Part shown: piece by piece, positions 10,122 through 22,548 of the stretch
Numbering within the stretch: position 1 is the stretch's first letter
How the letters are laid out: each line of letters begins with the position of its first letter
Source: Adiantum capillus-veneris
Taxonomy: Eukaryota; Streptophyta; Polypodiopsida; Polypodiales; Pteridaceae
Reading direction: 5' to 3'
Assembly (NCBI GenBank): GCA_014529385.2
Contig: CM043953.1
Span: 97,415,842 to 97,479,841 of the forward strand
Length of the DNA: 64,000 nt
Notes under the pieces: model-generated
What the model was told of the DNA's origin: nothing
The model's input: the letters and a program-made list of their open reading frames with translations, nothing else
Databases searched by the model: none
Made by a program: the position numbers and the translations under genes

Positions 10122-11700
10122 CCATGAATTTGTATTTGATATCTTGTTTGTATTGTCAAGTGCTAAAATGATGCCAGATCAAAAGAAAATTATTATGCGT
10201 GTCATTCAAAAAGAATGTATTTTGGCTATATCATCATGTGTAGATGGTTGCATACAGCATATTAGTGAAAGCGACATCTTCATCAAAGACCTCAGTAGTG
10301 CTATATGGGAAAACACAAAGCGTAGGTTTCCAGGTGAAGGAAAATGAGTTGTTGATTTTGGCAGTGATTCGAGAATTTGACCCCCACCACATGGCTAGGA
10401 TAGTGTGGGCAATATGAAAGTCTGTTGCAGAGACTTAAAGGAAGATATCCCTCCTGCCTACGATATGAAAAAATTAGAGCTCTGGGACAAATTATGGGAG
10501 GAACAGAAGGTCAAGATGAAGCGTGTGAAATCTCAAGACCAAGCCTCCTTACCCAAGAGATTGAAGATGGCCCAAGATGCACAAGCAGCTGTGGGTGGCT
10601 GATCAAATGCCAACGGCACCGGCACAATCATACTCATGGATTTGAATGCCAAGTGCGCTCATATAATTGGAATTCCCTATGAGGCCTTGGTGGAAGGTAC
10701 AAGGGTTGGAGTAGGCTCTTTTGGTGTGTGCACATTGTACACCATCAAAGGCATCTCCTTCTTTCCAGGCCACATTACATATGTGGGAAAATGCTACAAG
10801 GGAGGGAGTGAGGAAAAATTTGACAGCTTCCAGACAGAGCAAGGAATGCAAATGCTTCATCCCTTCATTATAGGATGCATTGTCTTTACAACCGAAGGTC
10901 CTTGGATCACAATATTTCCATAATACAATGGGGGCACCTTGGGGGACATGATGTGCCGCTTGCCATTCACCCACGGAGCGTTTAGACAGCCACATGCATA
11001 TGCTACAACATGGCTAGAGGTCATTGCCACTAGAAAATTAGTGATTACCAAAGATAGAGATAACGTGGATCAAAGTAGTGATTGAGAAGATGCCAGAAAT
11101 ATGTCATGCCTTAATCGATGGCGTTGTGGCTGCTCACTTAGCTGGTATAGTGTACAACGACCTACACCCGTTTAACATAATGTTGGACTTTACTCGTGAA
11201 AATAAACCTCATGTTGGCATCATTGAATGGGGAATGGTGCTCAAGACACCAGCTAAGCACGTGTCAATTAATTATCTACATCCAAGCAGACAGTTGGACC
11301 CTGCAGTTTTGGAGGCACAGAAAGCAGGGGAAGCAAAGACTGCAAAGTGATCGTGGATTGCTCAAAAACTATACAATCCATGGTGTGCATATGCGTACAC
11401 AAAATTGAGTGACATTTATGCATTGGGTTATCTATTTGACATGTTGATAGATTTTTGGAGTGCAGGAAAGAAAGTTTATTTTCCAGAAGAATTATTTTAC
11501 CACCCCGATCAAGATGTTATCAGGGCCATGTAGATTAAAGTAGGCTGTTGGATGAAGTTAACAGAGTAGGAAAATATAAGAAATGCATCTGATGTTTTCA
11601 TATTTTTCAAAGAACGTTTAAAGACAAACCCTAATCCTGTCTGCTTGTTGAATTGCACCATCGTTTTATCCGACCTAAACATTTTTGTGATATACATTGT
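10122..11700 (+). pseudogene. Protein-kinase-like pseudogene, copy 1
   Basis: Recognisable kinase landmarks occur in order: a glycine loop GVGSFGVCTLY (near 10,710), VGKCYKG (candidate ATP-binding Lys), HPFIIGCIV, YNGGTLGDMM (hinge-like, near 10,925), the catalytic-loop equivalent VYNDLHPFNIMLDF (about 11,150-11,190), HVGIIEWGMVLK in the DFG position, and DIYALGYLFDML (near 11,410). The usual HRD reads NDLH, and DFG reads EWG where copy 2 has DWG. In-frame stops (10,602; 10,921; 11,082; 11,348; 11,531) and a frame change near 11,070 show that it is dead. An upstream conserved piece (10,122-10,600) contains MKKLELWDKLWEEQKVKMKR. The subfamily is unknown. Confidence 0.65.
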
Positions 11701-12059
11701 CTTGTCCGAGGTATCATGAAAAGTTTGAAGATTTTTGCAAAAGCTTTGGGCTTACTTCCCTTTGTGGACTCATCATTTCCTCAGGGCATGGCATTTCCCT
11801 ATATTCTATGTCCCAACTCTTGTTCACCGCATAACTTCTAAGGGGGATTTCTTGCCATATACATGTGGTAGTGATGTGTGTGAACACACTTAGGACCACT
11901 AGGGTATTTTTTTCCCTCACTAGGAGGTTTTCTCCCCCGTGCATTGTATATATGTTCATCACTCTAGGGATATCTATCTTTCCATTGCACACTACGTAAT
12001 ACACTCTCTGTTGTGTGCCTTCAGCTTCCTTAAGTGTGTGTGTTTTCTTGCAACCCTAG

Positions 12060-12394
12060 TTCCAACAGAAACCTTGGAAAAGGATCAAGTATGAAGCTGT
12101 GTCAAAGTACACCATCAAAGGAGTCACTTGGTTGCCATTGGAAGTGCAATATGTGGTCAAGGATTTCAAAGGTGATACAACAAATATCTGCCAATCTTTT
12201 CTCTAGATGCAAGCGTACAATTTTTCCACAAGGGTATCGTTAAGGTGCATAGCACACACACACACACACCAAGAGACATGGTCGATCATCTTTCCTCACT
12301 TTCATGAATGGATCTGAGTGACATGTTAGAGTGTATTCCACCACCTAAAGACGGATTTTCTAACATAATGGAGAATCAAAAGGAAGATAGTAGA

Positions 12395-12425
<31 letters not shown>

Positions 12426-12864
12426 ATAGACCAAGAGTTAGATATGTGCAAGCATATGATCAATTGGGCTCCATCTTTTATGGATGGCTTGGTGAAGTCC
12501 ATGACACATTCACACAATAAAGGAATTATAAACTGTGACTTACACGGAACATCATGATTGATTTCACCAAGGAGGGTGTGCCGCATGTGGGAGTCATTGA
12601 TTGGGGATTGACATTGCAAGTGGGCATTGCGAAGCAAGCAACCAACATCAAGGAATCCATAGAGCTTTGAAACCTAAAATTGGCTTGCCCTATTCTAAAG
12701 CCATTGACACCTATGCAATTGCTTTTTGCATCGAGCAACTATATGATTTGTGTATATATTTTTTAGATCATTACAATGTGCTATGGAAAAAGAAAAAGCA
12801 TACTAATGGTGTCATGATTGTAAATATAATGCACAAAACCTATTTAAAGAAACCACCCAAGTAG
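12060..12864 (+). pseudogene. Protein-kinase-like pseudogene, copy 2
   Basis: A second, more decayed kinase-like unit follows copy 1 on the same strand. It has YTIKGVTWLPLEVQYVVKDF (near 12,105-12,165, N-lobe equivalent of the copy-1 segment YTIKGISFFPGHITYVGKCY), then LTRNIMIDFTKEGVPHVGVI with DWGL (near 12,540-12,610), and AIDTYAIAFCIEQLYDL (near 12,700-12,750). The two copies match closely enough across TIKG and NIM-DFT to be tandem duplicates. Stops, frame changes and a C-run/CA-run near 12,400 break it. Confidence 0.55.
12395..12426. repeat. Poly-C / (CA)n microsatellite
   Basis: A run of about 17 C residues followed by a CA dinucleotide tract, inside kinase-like copy 2. Confidence 0.95.
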
Positions 12865-13109
12865 AGAAAGACACTACAGAATATGAGTGAGAATTTGGAT
12901 ATGTTAGAGCTCAACTTGGAGGTGTTTTTGCATCCGCTTAATGAGATGATGCCTAGATTCTACTTTATTCTAACCACTTTTGTAGACCGCGTTCTTGTTT
13001 GGATTATGTGCTCGGGTTTGTAAAGATCGCAAATGTAAATGTAATTTTTTGTATAGTCATGGACCATGAAGTTGAATTGTAGCTCTCTCACTTCTATGAT
13101 GGCTCTCAT

Positions 13110-13470
13110 TACTTATGGAACATGGTGCAAGGTATTTCAGTTCAATATGTGGTGTGCTGCAAAATTTATGATGATTTCTAGAACAAAGTAGATAATGAAA
13201 TTTTTATATATAGTCATGGATGATGGTGCAAAGTGATCAATACACTATGTGGTTTGTTTTGACACTAGATTTGCCAGTAAATTTTTTTAAAATAATGACA
13301 CTAGACACTAGATCTGCTAGTAAATTTTTTAAAATAATGATGGACTCATGGTGTAAAGCGATTCAATATCATTTGTGGTGTGTTGTGATAGTTTGTATTC
13401 CCTTTTATAATGATGGACTTGGTGTGTAAAGTGATGAATACAGAATGTCGTGTGTTGTGATAACTTAAAT
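13110..13470. repeat. Degenerate ~100-bp direct repeats
   Basis: About four weak copies of a block containing ATGATGGAC, GGTGCAAAGTGATCAATAC and TATGTGGTGTGTTGTGATA are seen near 13,118, 13,215, 13,340 and 13,420. Otherwise 12,865-13,545 holds no recognisable gene. Confidence 0.5.
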
Positions 13471-13559
13471 CAATTTGTACCACTGGATTAAGGGTTGTAA
13501 ATGAGTTTTTGTGATGCTAACTTAAGTTTTTAGCGCACATTGAAGACGTTGTAAATGTG

Positions 13560-13801
13560 TTGCTGCGAGGCATGGATGAGGTGAGAAATCCAAAAAAGCG
13601 TATGATCGCTTGCACACACTTGCAGATTCAACTGGCCCAAATGACCAAGCGAGAGTTGCCATGCAGACTAATGAGTCGACATTAGCAAATGGAAAGCAAT
13701 GTAAAGACAACAACAAACATCTTGCCATAGAGATGGTCAAGGAAGTGTGGCCGACTGTGTTTGAATTATCCATCCACAAGGGAAGATTGAAGCTGGAAAA
13801 A
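13560..13801 (+). pseudogene. RING-like gene, 5' part (split by LTR)
   Basis: An open plus-strand frame encodes YDRLHTLADSTGPNDQAR and continues to a Lys-rich end, GRLKLEKC. At 13,801 a TG...CA LTR with AAAAA target duplication interrupts it. Removing the 8.7-kb insertion and one AAAAA lets the frame continue as EKCVVPDICTHSKAM from 22,544. That continuity is the evidence that both parts belong to one former gene. No domain is recognised in this half. Confidence 0.6.
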
Positions 13802-16074
13802 TGTAAGGTCCCCAAACCCGCCGACACCAAAAGCGGGATGGGACCATTGACAAGTCTCTATGCCTACTAAAGTCAAAGAGTCCTCAAACAAGAAGAATTC
13901 TAGGGAATTCACCCTTACCATTGACAATGGTTTAGGTTTATAGCCCTAGAAGAAGACCTAGTCCTGTCTCGCAGTGGAAACAGGACCACTAAAAAAAACT
14001 TTTCCGGCCCTATAACTTCTATCATTCAGATTAAGGTTTCCTTAGCCAACGCTTTTTCCCCCCTGACATATGTGAGGGCACAGCCGTTGGTGGATTCCTT
14101 TTCCAAGTGAAGAAGTTTCTAAACGTTTTAGTGCAGGGAATGGATAGTTACGTGACTAATCAGGTCCACCCGTCCATGATTGACAACCTTAGTCAATCCC
14201 CACTTACCACCCCGCACTCACACATGATTTTTGTGTTGTTTAATTACTACCACATTCTTTTCACAATTAAAACAATGATTTATTTTAACTTTCATAACAG
14301 AATTTCATTAAGACAACCCTTAAAAACAGTATTGAAAACATTCTTTTAGCAAACAAACATCTTTAGACGGTACTGTCATTCTGAAGTATCTCTGACCAGT
14401 ACTGGCTTGTCTCAAGACCACCTATACAGGGGTCAAAAAACGACACCCATTCCTTATTTATAAAAACCGAGGTGTAAAAAGCCATCACCCAAAGTCCGGG
14501 CATCCATACGCCAATCGGTTGCCCATACAACTGGGCCGTTCCTCTAGGATAAACTTGATATCTTAAGTAATATCCACAAACACAAACAAGCACGGGGTAA
14601 AAACTCCATGCGCGCTGAGAAAACTGACTCATCCATGGAAAAATTTCCATCATTACTCATTACGTGGAGTAAAATATTCCAAGGAATCAGAGGTGTCTTG
14701 AGACAAGTTGTCTTAAGGATGGCCCAACATTTCTTTCCTAGGTCAATCAGTCATAACCCAATCATTTCTTTCCTATTTACAATCATTGCTCGTTGGTTTC
14801 TTGGAAGTTACCTTCCATTTACAGCCAGTTTATCCTTCCTAACCTTTATGTATGCAATGCTAACTTAAAAATGAACTTTAATAGATTTAAGAAAACAAAA
14901 TAGAATTCCACTTGGGACTGCTCGTCCATGTGCTGCTGCGCTGGAGTCTATAGACTTTCCTCCGTTGAGCCCAGCCTCATGGTTATATGTGAGGTCCCCA
15001 ACCCGCCAATACCAAGATCGGGATGGGATCCTTGACAGGTCTCTAGGTTTGATAAAAATCAAAGGCTCTAAACAAGAAAAATCCAAGGAATAGTCCTTTA
15101 CCATTGACAATGGCTTGGGTCTATAGCCTTAGAAGAAGACCTAGTCTTGTCTCGCAGCGGAAACATGACAACGTATTAAAAGTCCAAAAAACTACTTTGG
15201 CCCTATAACTACCACAATTGGGCTAAGGTATCCTCCACCAACGCTTTTTTCCCCCTAACAGATGTGAGGGCACAGCCCCTGGTGGACTCCTCTTCCAAAT
15301 GAAGAAGTTTTCTAAACATTTTAGTGCGCAAGGATGGATAGTTACCTGACTAATCAGGTCCACCCGTCCATGATTGACAACCTTAGTCAATCCCCACTTA
15401 CCACCCCGCACTCACACAAGATTCATTTATCTTATTATCACATTGTTTTAACATTTAAAATAATGATTTCTTTTAACGTTCCATCACAGTAATTCCTTGA
15501 AGACAGCATTGAAAGCATTCTTTTAGAAAACAGACATCTTTAAACTTCAGACAGGGTACTGTCAGTCAAAACATTGTCCATAATAACCATGACTAGTACT
15601 CTTCTTGTCTCAAGACCACATAAGGGTGAAAAACGGCACCCATTCCTTCAAATCCGGAGTGGATAAAGCCCCACCCAAGGTTCCGGGTGCCCATACACCA
15701 AACCAGTGCCCATACAACCGGGCAGCTCCCCTAGGATTAAAATCGGTATCCTAACTTATGTAGAAACATCAAGACATGACACGGAGTAGAAACTCATCGT
15801 TCATGGGGGTAACCGACTTATCCGTGGCTAGAAAGCCAATCATTATCATCCATTTATACTAAGGAGTCGGAGGTGTCTTGAGACAAGTTGTTTTAAGGAT
15901 GATCAATCATATCTTTCTATTTCAACCAGTTTTAACCCAAACAATTCTTTCCTACATTATAAACAAATGCACGTTGGAAGTTACCTTCCGTTTCAGTCAG
16001 TTTATCCTTCCTACATATGCAATGCTAACTTATAAAAGAACTTAAACTAATTAAAGACTTAATTGAATAATGGG

Positions 16075-16247
16075 ACACCCACCTGGGATTGATTAGCCAT
16101 CTGCTGCTACGCTGGCGCCTGAAGACTCTCCTCCGTAGGCCTACTACTAGGCCCGGCTTCGTCGTTGTGCGACGCTCTAGTTCGTTTTGGAGCTACGTCC
16201 TCATCATCACATGTAGGATTTTCTCGGGTTCTTTTTGGTGCCATAAC
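16075..16247 (-). CDS. MAPKRTR short ORF start inside LTR X2
   Basis: The minus strand opens with MAPKRTRENPTCDDEDVAPK and runs about 45 codons through AGPSSRPTEESLQAPA to a TAG. The homologous position in X1 (19,522 down to 19,448, continuing at 14,997) opens with MAPKRTRGNPLTEEEDIS. Both copies conserve the start and a basic/acidic N-terminus, as in retroelement gag N-termini. Why a coding start lies within a TG...CA LTR is unexplained. It may be a captured gag start or a short LTR-encoded peptide. Confidence 0.4.
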
Positions 16248-17239
16248 CTCTTATCCTTATAAAAAGGACGTCTAATCATTAGGTAAATAATTCAAAATCT
16301 AGACTTAACCTTTGTATTCAATCGTAACCCATCCAAGGTTAAATTTATAGTCTTAATTGATAAATTCTTGACCTAGTAATTTCTTATTTGTCTATATAGG
16401 CATGATAAATTTTTCCCCCGCTTCCCTAAGGGTTTTCTAAGGTCTCCTAACTTTCTTATAATTTTCTATATCTTTTTCCTAATTTTCCCATCAACTTTTA
16501 AGCTAATAATCTACTTATTTTGGGCTTAATATTTATTGTATTTAATTTCTCTTAAATATTCCATTTCCTTACATTGATATCATAGGTTTACACTTACTAT
16601 AATTTTTCTAAAAACTTTTAACCACAAAGTCTATTTATTTTAATTAATCATTTGCTAAAAATAGGACTTTTGGTGAGTTATAATTTTCTAACCTCCCTAA
16701 TTAACTATTGTATAATTACCACAAGTAGATAAGGATATTTTTGACCTCTGATAATTATCTTATTATTTTCCAACTTAATTATATAATTTCCATCTTCAAT
16801 TTTCAGCTAAAATTAGGATAATTTGACTTAAATAAATATTTATTCTGCTTTTCTAACATTGATATATTTATCACAGCCTCTGTACTATGTAAGCTAACTG
16901 TGATAAATAGAATGTAATAATATAGCATGATTTACTAATTTCCCCCTTGAAATTTCCACCAAAATTAGTATTTTTTCACTTAGATAAATATCTATACTAA
17001 GTTTCTAACTTCGACATAATTATCACGGCCTTTTCATCATGCAATCTAGATCTTATAAATAACATGTAATCATATAGCATAATTTACTAATTTCCCTCTT
17101 TAGTTTTTAGCTAGAAATAGTATAATTTGACTTAGATAAATATCTATACTACTTTTCTAACCTTGGCATAATTATCATAACCTCTTTACCCTATATTACA
17201 GCTCTGATAAATAGCATGTAATTATAACACATGATTGAC

Positions 17240-18500
17240 TAATTTCCCCCTTTAATTTACCCTAAAAATAGCGTATTTCCACTAAGATAATTGTTAAACT
17301 AATTATTTGACATTAAATAAATATCATGGATTTTTTAACATCTAATTAACCTTTAATAAATAACTCAATTCAATTTGAACTTATTTGCTAATTTCCCCTC
17401 TTTAAATTGTTCAAAAAACAAGTACTTTTGCTAAAGTAACTAGCTAGATTAATTATCTTATCTTCTCCTAATTATCACGGGTTTCTTAACACCTAAATAA
17501 CCACTGATAAATATCTCACAGCATTTGAAAATAGTTTACTAATTTTCCCTATTTAATTTTCTTTAAAAATAGAGTGTTTCTGCTAAAGTAATTAGCTAGA
17601 CTAATTATCTGAGATTCTCCTAATTATCATGGGTTCTTTAACACCTAATTAACCACTAACAAATATATCACAGAATTTGAAATCAAGTTACTAATTTCCC
17701 CTATTTAAATTGTATAAAAAATAGAGTATTTCTACTAAAGTAATTAGCTAGATTAATTATCTAGGCTTTTCCTAATTATCATAGGTTTATTAATACCTAA
17801 TTAACCACTGATAAATATATCATGGTATTTGAAATCAATTTACTAATTTCTCCTATTTAAATTGCTCAAAAAACAAAGTATTTCTGCTAAAGTAATTATC
17901 TAGATTAATTATCTGAGCTTCTACTAGTTATCACGGGTTTTTTAACACCTAATTAACCACTAATAAATATATCACAGCATTTGAAATCAATTTACTAATT
18001 TCCCCTATTTAAATTGCTCAAAAAGCAAAGTATTTCTACTAAAGTAATTAGCTAAACTAGTTATCTGAGCTTCTCCTAATTATCACGAGCTCTTTAACAC
18101 CTAATTAACCACTGATAAATATATCACATCATTTGAAATCAATATACTAATTTTTCCTATTTAAATTGCTAAAAAAAATAGAGTATTTCTTCTAAAGTAA
18201 TTAGATAGATTAATTATCTGAGCTTATCCTAACTATCACGGGTTTCTTAACACCTAATTAACCACTGATAAATATATCACAACATTTGAAATTCATTTAT
18301 TAATTTCCCCTATTTAAATTGCTCAAAAAATAGAGTATTTCTGCTAAAATAATTAGCTATATTAATTATATGAGATTTTCATAATTATTACAGGTTTCTT
18401 AACACCTATTTAACCACTGATAAATATATCATGGTATTTGAAATCAATTTACTAATTTTATTTATTTAATTTTCTCAAAAAACAGAGTAATTCTACCTAA
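17240..18500 (-). repeat. ~152-bp AT-rich minisatellite in X2
   Basis: About eight head-to-tail copies. The word TTTCT(G/A)CTAAAGTAATTAG recurs at about 17,423, 17,577, 17,728, 17,880, 18,030, 18,185 and 18,336, a period near 152 bp. Each unit also holds AATTATCACGGGTT, ACACCTAATTAACCACT and TACTAATTTCCCC. It lies in the leader between the TATA box and the MAPKRTR start. Confidence 0.85.
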
Positions 18501-18936
18501 TTAATTAAAAAAAATACTCAAAAAATTATAGGATAATTTTCCTAGCTTAATGACTGTCTAATACAACTCTAATAACTACATCCATTTAATCTAAGCTTAA
18601 TTAATATATTTACCATCAATTCATGGTTAATTTGGCTAATTTCAGTTCTAATATAATAGGATAATTAATTAGCTTAATATTACTAAGCTTAATTACAATA
18701 ATCAGCAGAGATTAATTAATTAAGAGATGTTTTATGAGTATACATAGGCCTAATCTTTGATTTATTAACAAAATAGATTAATCTAACCTTGCTAATTAAG
18801 AAGGACTAGGCTAATTACCGTTTAGGTTAATCAATTAGAGATTAATCTCTAATGATTTCTGCGTAGTGGTCTCTCTAGGTGAGAGAGAGAGTATCAAGGC
18901 TCCGAGTCTGTCCAATTTGTGAAGAAAAGGGGTCCT

Positions 18937-18944
18937 ATTTATAG
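18937..18944 (-). promoter_or_regulatory. TATA box of LTR X2
   Basis: On the minus strand, TATAAATA in CTATAAATAGGACC. It is about 500 bp from the U3 end and precedes the long minisatellite leader. X1 has TATAAAAAGA at the equivalent place. Confidence 0.55.
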
Positions 18945-19959
18945 TTTTCTGGCACTCACAAGCTCTCATCACAGGCTGTAAAAGGCAGGTGCTTGCAGTT
19001 CAAGCAGTCCCCAGCAAGTCAAAAAATGCCCTCTACTGCTAAATGAGTCCCTGGCAGGTTAGTGATGACCCTCCCATTACCTGCCAGCTTTTAAAATGTC
19101 AATTCTGCTATAATTTGACCTATTTTTGCTTAATTGGTAAATATCTTGTAAATATCTGGTAAATATGTGGGAGGACTTTATTAAAGTCTAAAATGATTAC
19201 TGCAACCCTTCAATTTTTCTTAATAATTTAATTTACATTGAATCTTCCGGAAGGACTAGCGGAGTCAGTTTTTGTCCGAATTTAAATCTAAAAATTTCTG
19301 CCCTGGGGTTTGTTGTGCTTAAGATTCCAAAAATACCAATATTTGCCATGATCGGACAATTCTACATTACTTTATCAATACTCATATCAGTTTGATTAAG
19401 CTTTATACAATCTTTAAGGTTTCAAAAACTGGAAACCTTACATTATAAGTGTCTTTATTTCTTTTGTTGCTAATATCCTCTTCCTCGGTAAGAGGATTTC
19501 CTCTGGTTCTCTTTGGAGCCATATCGATAGCCTTTATAAAAGGACTTAATTGATTAGAGGTTTAATTGAATAATCTTCTTTCTTCCTTTTTACCCAAAAA
19601 TAAGGATTTTTGGAGTAAGTAGGTATACTTGATAGTTTATTGGATGAGATCTTTCTCTTGTAACTTCCTTGTACTATTAGTATTTTCCCATAATTATCAT
19701 CTAATTAGGAGAGCTATTTTACTGGATTTCTGTTTAGTCTATTTTCCATGAATATCTTATATTTAGCCTTAGTAAATTATAATTCCTATCTGCTAATGGA
19801 TTACTCACCCTAGATGTAATTTGATATCTTCTATCTTTAAGAAATTTCATAAAATTGATTTATAACTTTTCCCTCTTATACTTATGGTATAATTTAGACA
19901 ATTTTTGCCGATAGTAATTTGTTATACCAATCATGTATACTAAGGTAGTTTTCCAACCT

Positions 19960-21640
19960 TCAATAATGATTTCGAACCTCAGGTATTTATTTGGTAATTA
20001 TATAAATTCATTTACCAATTTCATTTGTCTATTTTATACACAAAACCGGTTACTTTTAATGAAGATAAGTATTTAAACTAATTATTTGAGGTTAGGCTAT
20101 TTATCACGGGTTCCTCAAGGTGTGTTTTACCTTTGATAATTATCTCAAAGGTTTTTAGATTAATTTAGTATTTTCCTCCTTTTATTTTTCTCTAAAAATA
20201 ATGTAGTTCTACTGAGATAATTAGTTAAACTAATTATTTGAGGTTAAGATAAGTGTCACGTTCCCATAATGTACGATTTACCTCTGATATTTATCTCAAA
20301 GTGTTTTGGACTAGTTTATAATTTTTCTTCTTTTATTGTCGCCTAAAACTAATGTAATTCTACTGAGATAATTAGTTTATCTAAGGTTGAGATAATTATC
20401 ACGGGTTGAATAAGGTATGATTTACCTCTGATAATTATCTCAAAGTATTTTGAATTAGTTTACTATTTTTCCCCTTATATTGTCTCCTAAAAACAGTGTA
20501 ATTCTGTTGAGATGTGATTTACCTCTGATAAGTATCTCAAAGTATTTTGAATCACTTTGCTATTTTCTCCCTTTTAATTTTCCCTAGAAATAGTGTAATT
20601 ATGCTTAGATAATTAGTTAAACTAATTATCTAAGGTTAAGATAATTATCATGGGTTCTATAAGACATCATTTACCTTTTACAATTATCTCAAAGCAATTT
20701 GCATTAATTTGCTATTTTCTCCCTTTTAATCTCCCCTTAAAATAGTGTAACTATGATGAGATAATCAGTTAAACTAATTATATGAGGTTAAGATAATTAT
20801 CACGGGTTTTATAGGATGTGATTTATCTTTGATAATTATCACAAAGAATTTGAAATTAATTTTCTATTTTCCCCTTTTTAATTTGTCCAAAAAGTAGTGT
20901 AATTCTGCTAAGATTATTAAGTAAACTCATTATTTGAGATAAAGATAATTATCAAAGGTTTCCAAGGCTGGTATTTACCTCTTATAATTATCTAAAGGCA
21001 TTTTGGATCAATTTTCTATTTTCCCCCTTTTAGGAGGAGAGAACAAAATGTTTATTACTTTTTGGGGGAAAAGAGTTTTGAAAAAATGGACTTTCTAAGC
21101 TTGTGGGTTAAAAAATGGGTCAAAAAATGATTTTTGGATATGTATATATGTTGGGAGGGAGTTTTAAGTTAGAAACAAGTAAAAATGATTTATTTTTTTT
21201 AAAAGTCAAATTTTGTCTCTTTGTGACCCACGTTTTTACTGATGTGGACACACCCCTATGCTTCCTTCACTTTAACAAAAGCTAGAGTTTCCTCTAAAAA
21301 TAGTGTAATTATGCTGAGATAATTAGTTAAACTAATCATATAAGGTTAAGATAATTACAACAGGTTTCATAGAATGTGATTTACCTCTTCTAATTATCTC
21401 AAAGAATTTGGAATCAATTTTCTATTTTCCCCCTTTTAATTTGTCCTAAAAATAGTGTAATTCTTCTAAGATAATTAGGTAAACTAATTATCTGAGGTTA
21501 AAATAATTATCACGGGTTCTCTAAGATGTGATTTACCTATGATAAATATCTTAAAGCATTTTGGATTAGTTTGATTATTTTCCTCTTTACGTTCTCTCAA
21601 AAATAGTGTAATTCTGCTTAATTAATTATAAAAATTACTC
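19960..21640 (-). repeat. ~150-bp AT-rich minisatellite in X1, interrupted
   Basis: About ten copies of a unit containing TAATT(C/A)TGCTGAGATAATTAG, GATAATTATCACGGGTT and GTGATTTACCTCTGATAATT recur every ~150 bp (for example 20,208, 20,355, 20,596, 20,750, 20,898, 21,305, 21,455). A ~260-bp block at about 21,032-21,290 without this unit interrupts the array and may be a small insertion. No terminal repeats were found for that block. Confidence 0.8.
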
Positions 21641-22060
21641 AAAAAATTACAAGATAATTTTCCTAGCATAATGATAGTCTAACACAGCTCTGATGATTAT
21701 CTCATCTTAATCTAAACTTAATTAATATAATTACCATTAATTTATGTTTAAAATGAATAATTTCAGTCTTAATATGATATAATAATTAATTAGCTTAATA
21801 TCCCTAAGCTTGATCACAATAATCAGCAGAGAATTTTTAATTAAGAGAGGATTTTTGAGTATACATAGAATTAATCTTCAATTAATTAAAAAATTTGTAA
21901 ATAGGTTAACCTAGCTTTGCTAATTAAGAAAGATTAGGGCTAATTACCGTTTAATTAACCAACTAGAGCTTGATCTCTAGTAATTTTTGTGTAGAGGTCT
22001 CTCTAGACGAGAGAGAATGTGCCAAAGCTCCGAGTCTAATTTTTTATGAAGGAAAGGGGG

Positions 22061-22070
22061 TCTTTTTATA
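22061..22070 (-). promoter_or_regulatory. TATA box of LTR X1
   Basis: On the minus strand, TATAAAAAGA at the position equivalent to the X2 TATA box, followed by the conserved TCGGAGC...TCTCTC leader. Confidence 0.5.
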
Positions 22071-22548
22071 GTTTTTATGGGCTGCGGGCCGTTCCTGGCA
22101 GGTTCTGGCACCTCAAGCAAGGCCCCAACCTCTAAGTAGTGCCACATGCTGCTAAAACTGGCCCGGGAAGCTTCCCCACAACTCCACAATGCCCCCTCAG
22201 CTTCCAAAATCTATTTTGACTATTTTCACTGATTTTTAATGATGAAAATTGGAAATATCAGTAAATTCTAGAACCTTAGGATAAGAAAGTCTTTGTAAAT
22301 AATAATTACTGAAACCATCCAATTTTACTTAACTAATTGAATTTCTAGTGTAACCTTTCAGGGCCCGTAACTTTCCCAGATTTTATCAGAATCTGATTCT
22401 GAAAAATACTAACCATAGTAAAGCTCTGGTTATGATTCAAAAAATACCAATATCAGTCATGATTGAATCATTCTACAGTGTTTTCAAGTTAAATTTACAG
22501 GCTTTGTACAATTACTAAGGTTTCAGAAATTGGAAACCTTACAAAAAA

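Larger units (their letters stand above)
14998..19442 (-). mobile_element. Inner LTR X2 (4.4 kb) nested in X1, TSD TTATA
   Basis: X2 starts TGTGAGGTCCCC at 14,998 and ends GGAAACCTTACA at 19,442. It is flanked by TTATA at 14,993-14,997 and 19,443-19,447. It aligns with X1 in the same orientation from end to end. Removing X2 and one TTATA rejoins the X1 minus-strand frame as NKRNKDTYN-HEAG, which parallels the uninterrupted X2 frame RTRASHNDEAGPSS. The whole 4,445 bp is therefore a solo LTR of the same family inserted into its relative. AT-rich subrepeats occupy the middle. Confidence 0.85.
13802..22543 (-). mobile_element. Outer LTR X1 (4.3 kb, split), TSD AAAAA
   Basis: The outer element starts TGTAAGGTCCCC at 13,802 and ends GGAAACCTTACA at 22,543, with TG...CA ends and a short inverted terminus. 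It is flanked by AAAAA at 13,797-13,801 and 22,544-22,548. Excluding the nested copy X2 and its TTATA duplicate, X1 is about 4.29 kb (13,802-14,997 plus 19,448-22,543). The TATA box and the MAPKRTR coding start both lie on the minus strand, so U3 is at the right. No PBS, pol or second LTR is present, so it is best read as a solo LTR. It carries a ~150-bp minisatellite and interrupts the RING-like gene. Confidence 0.8.
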
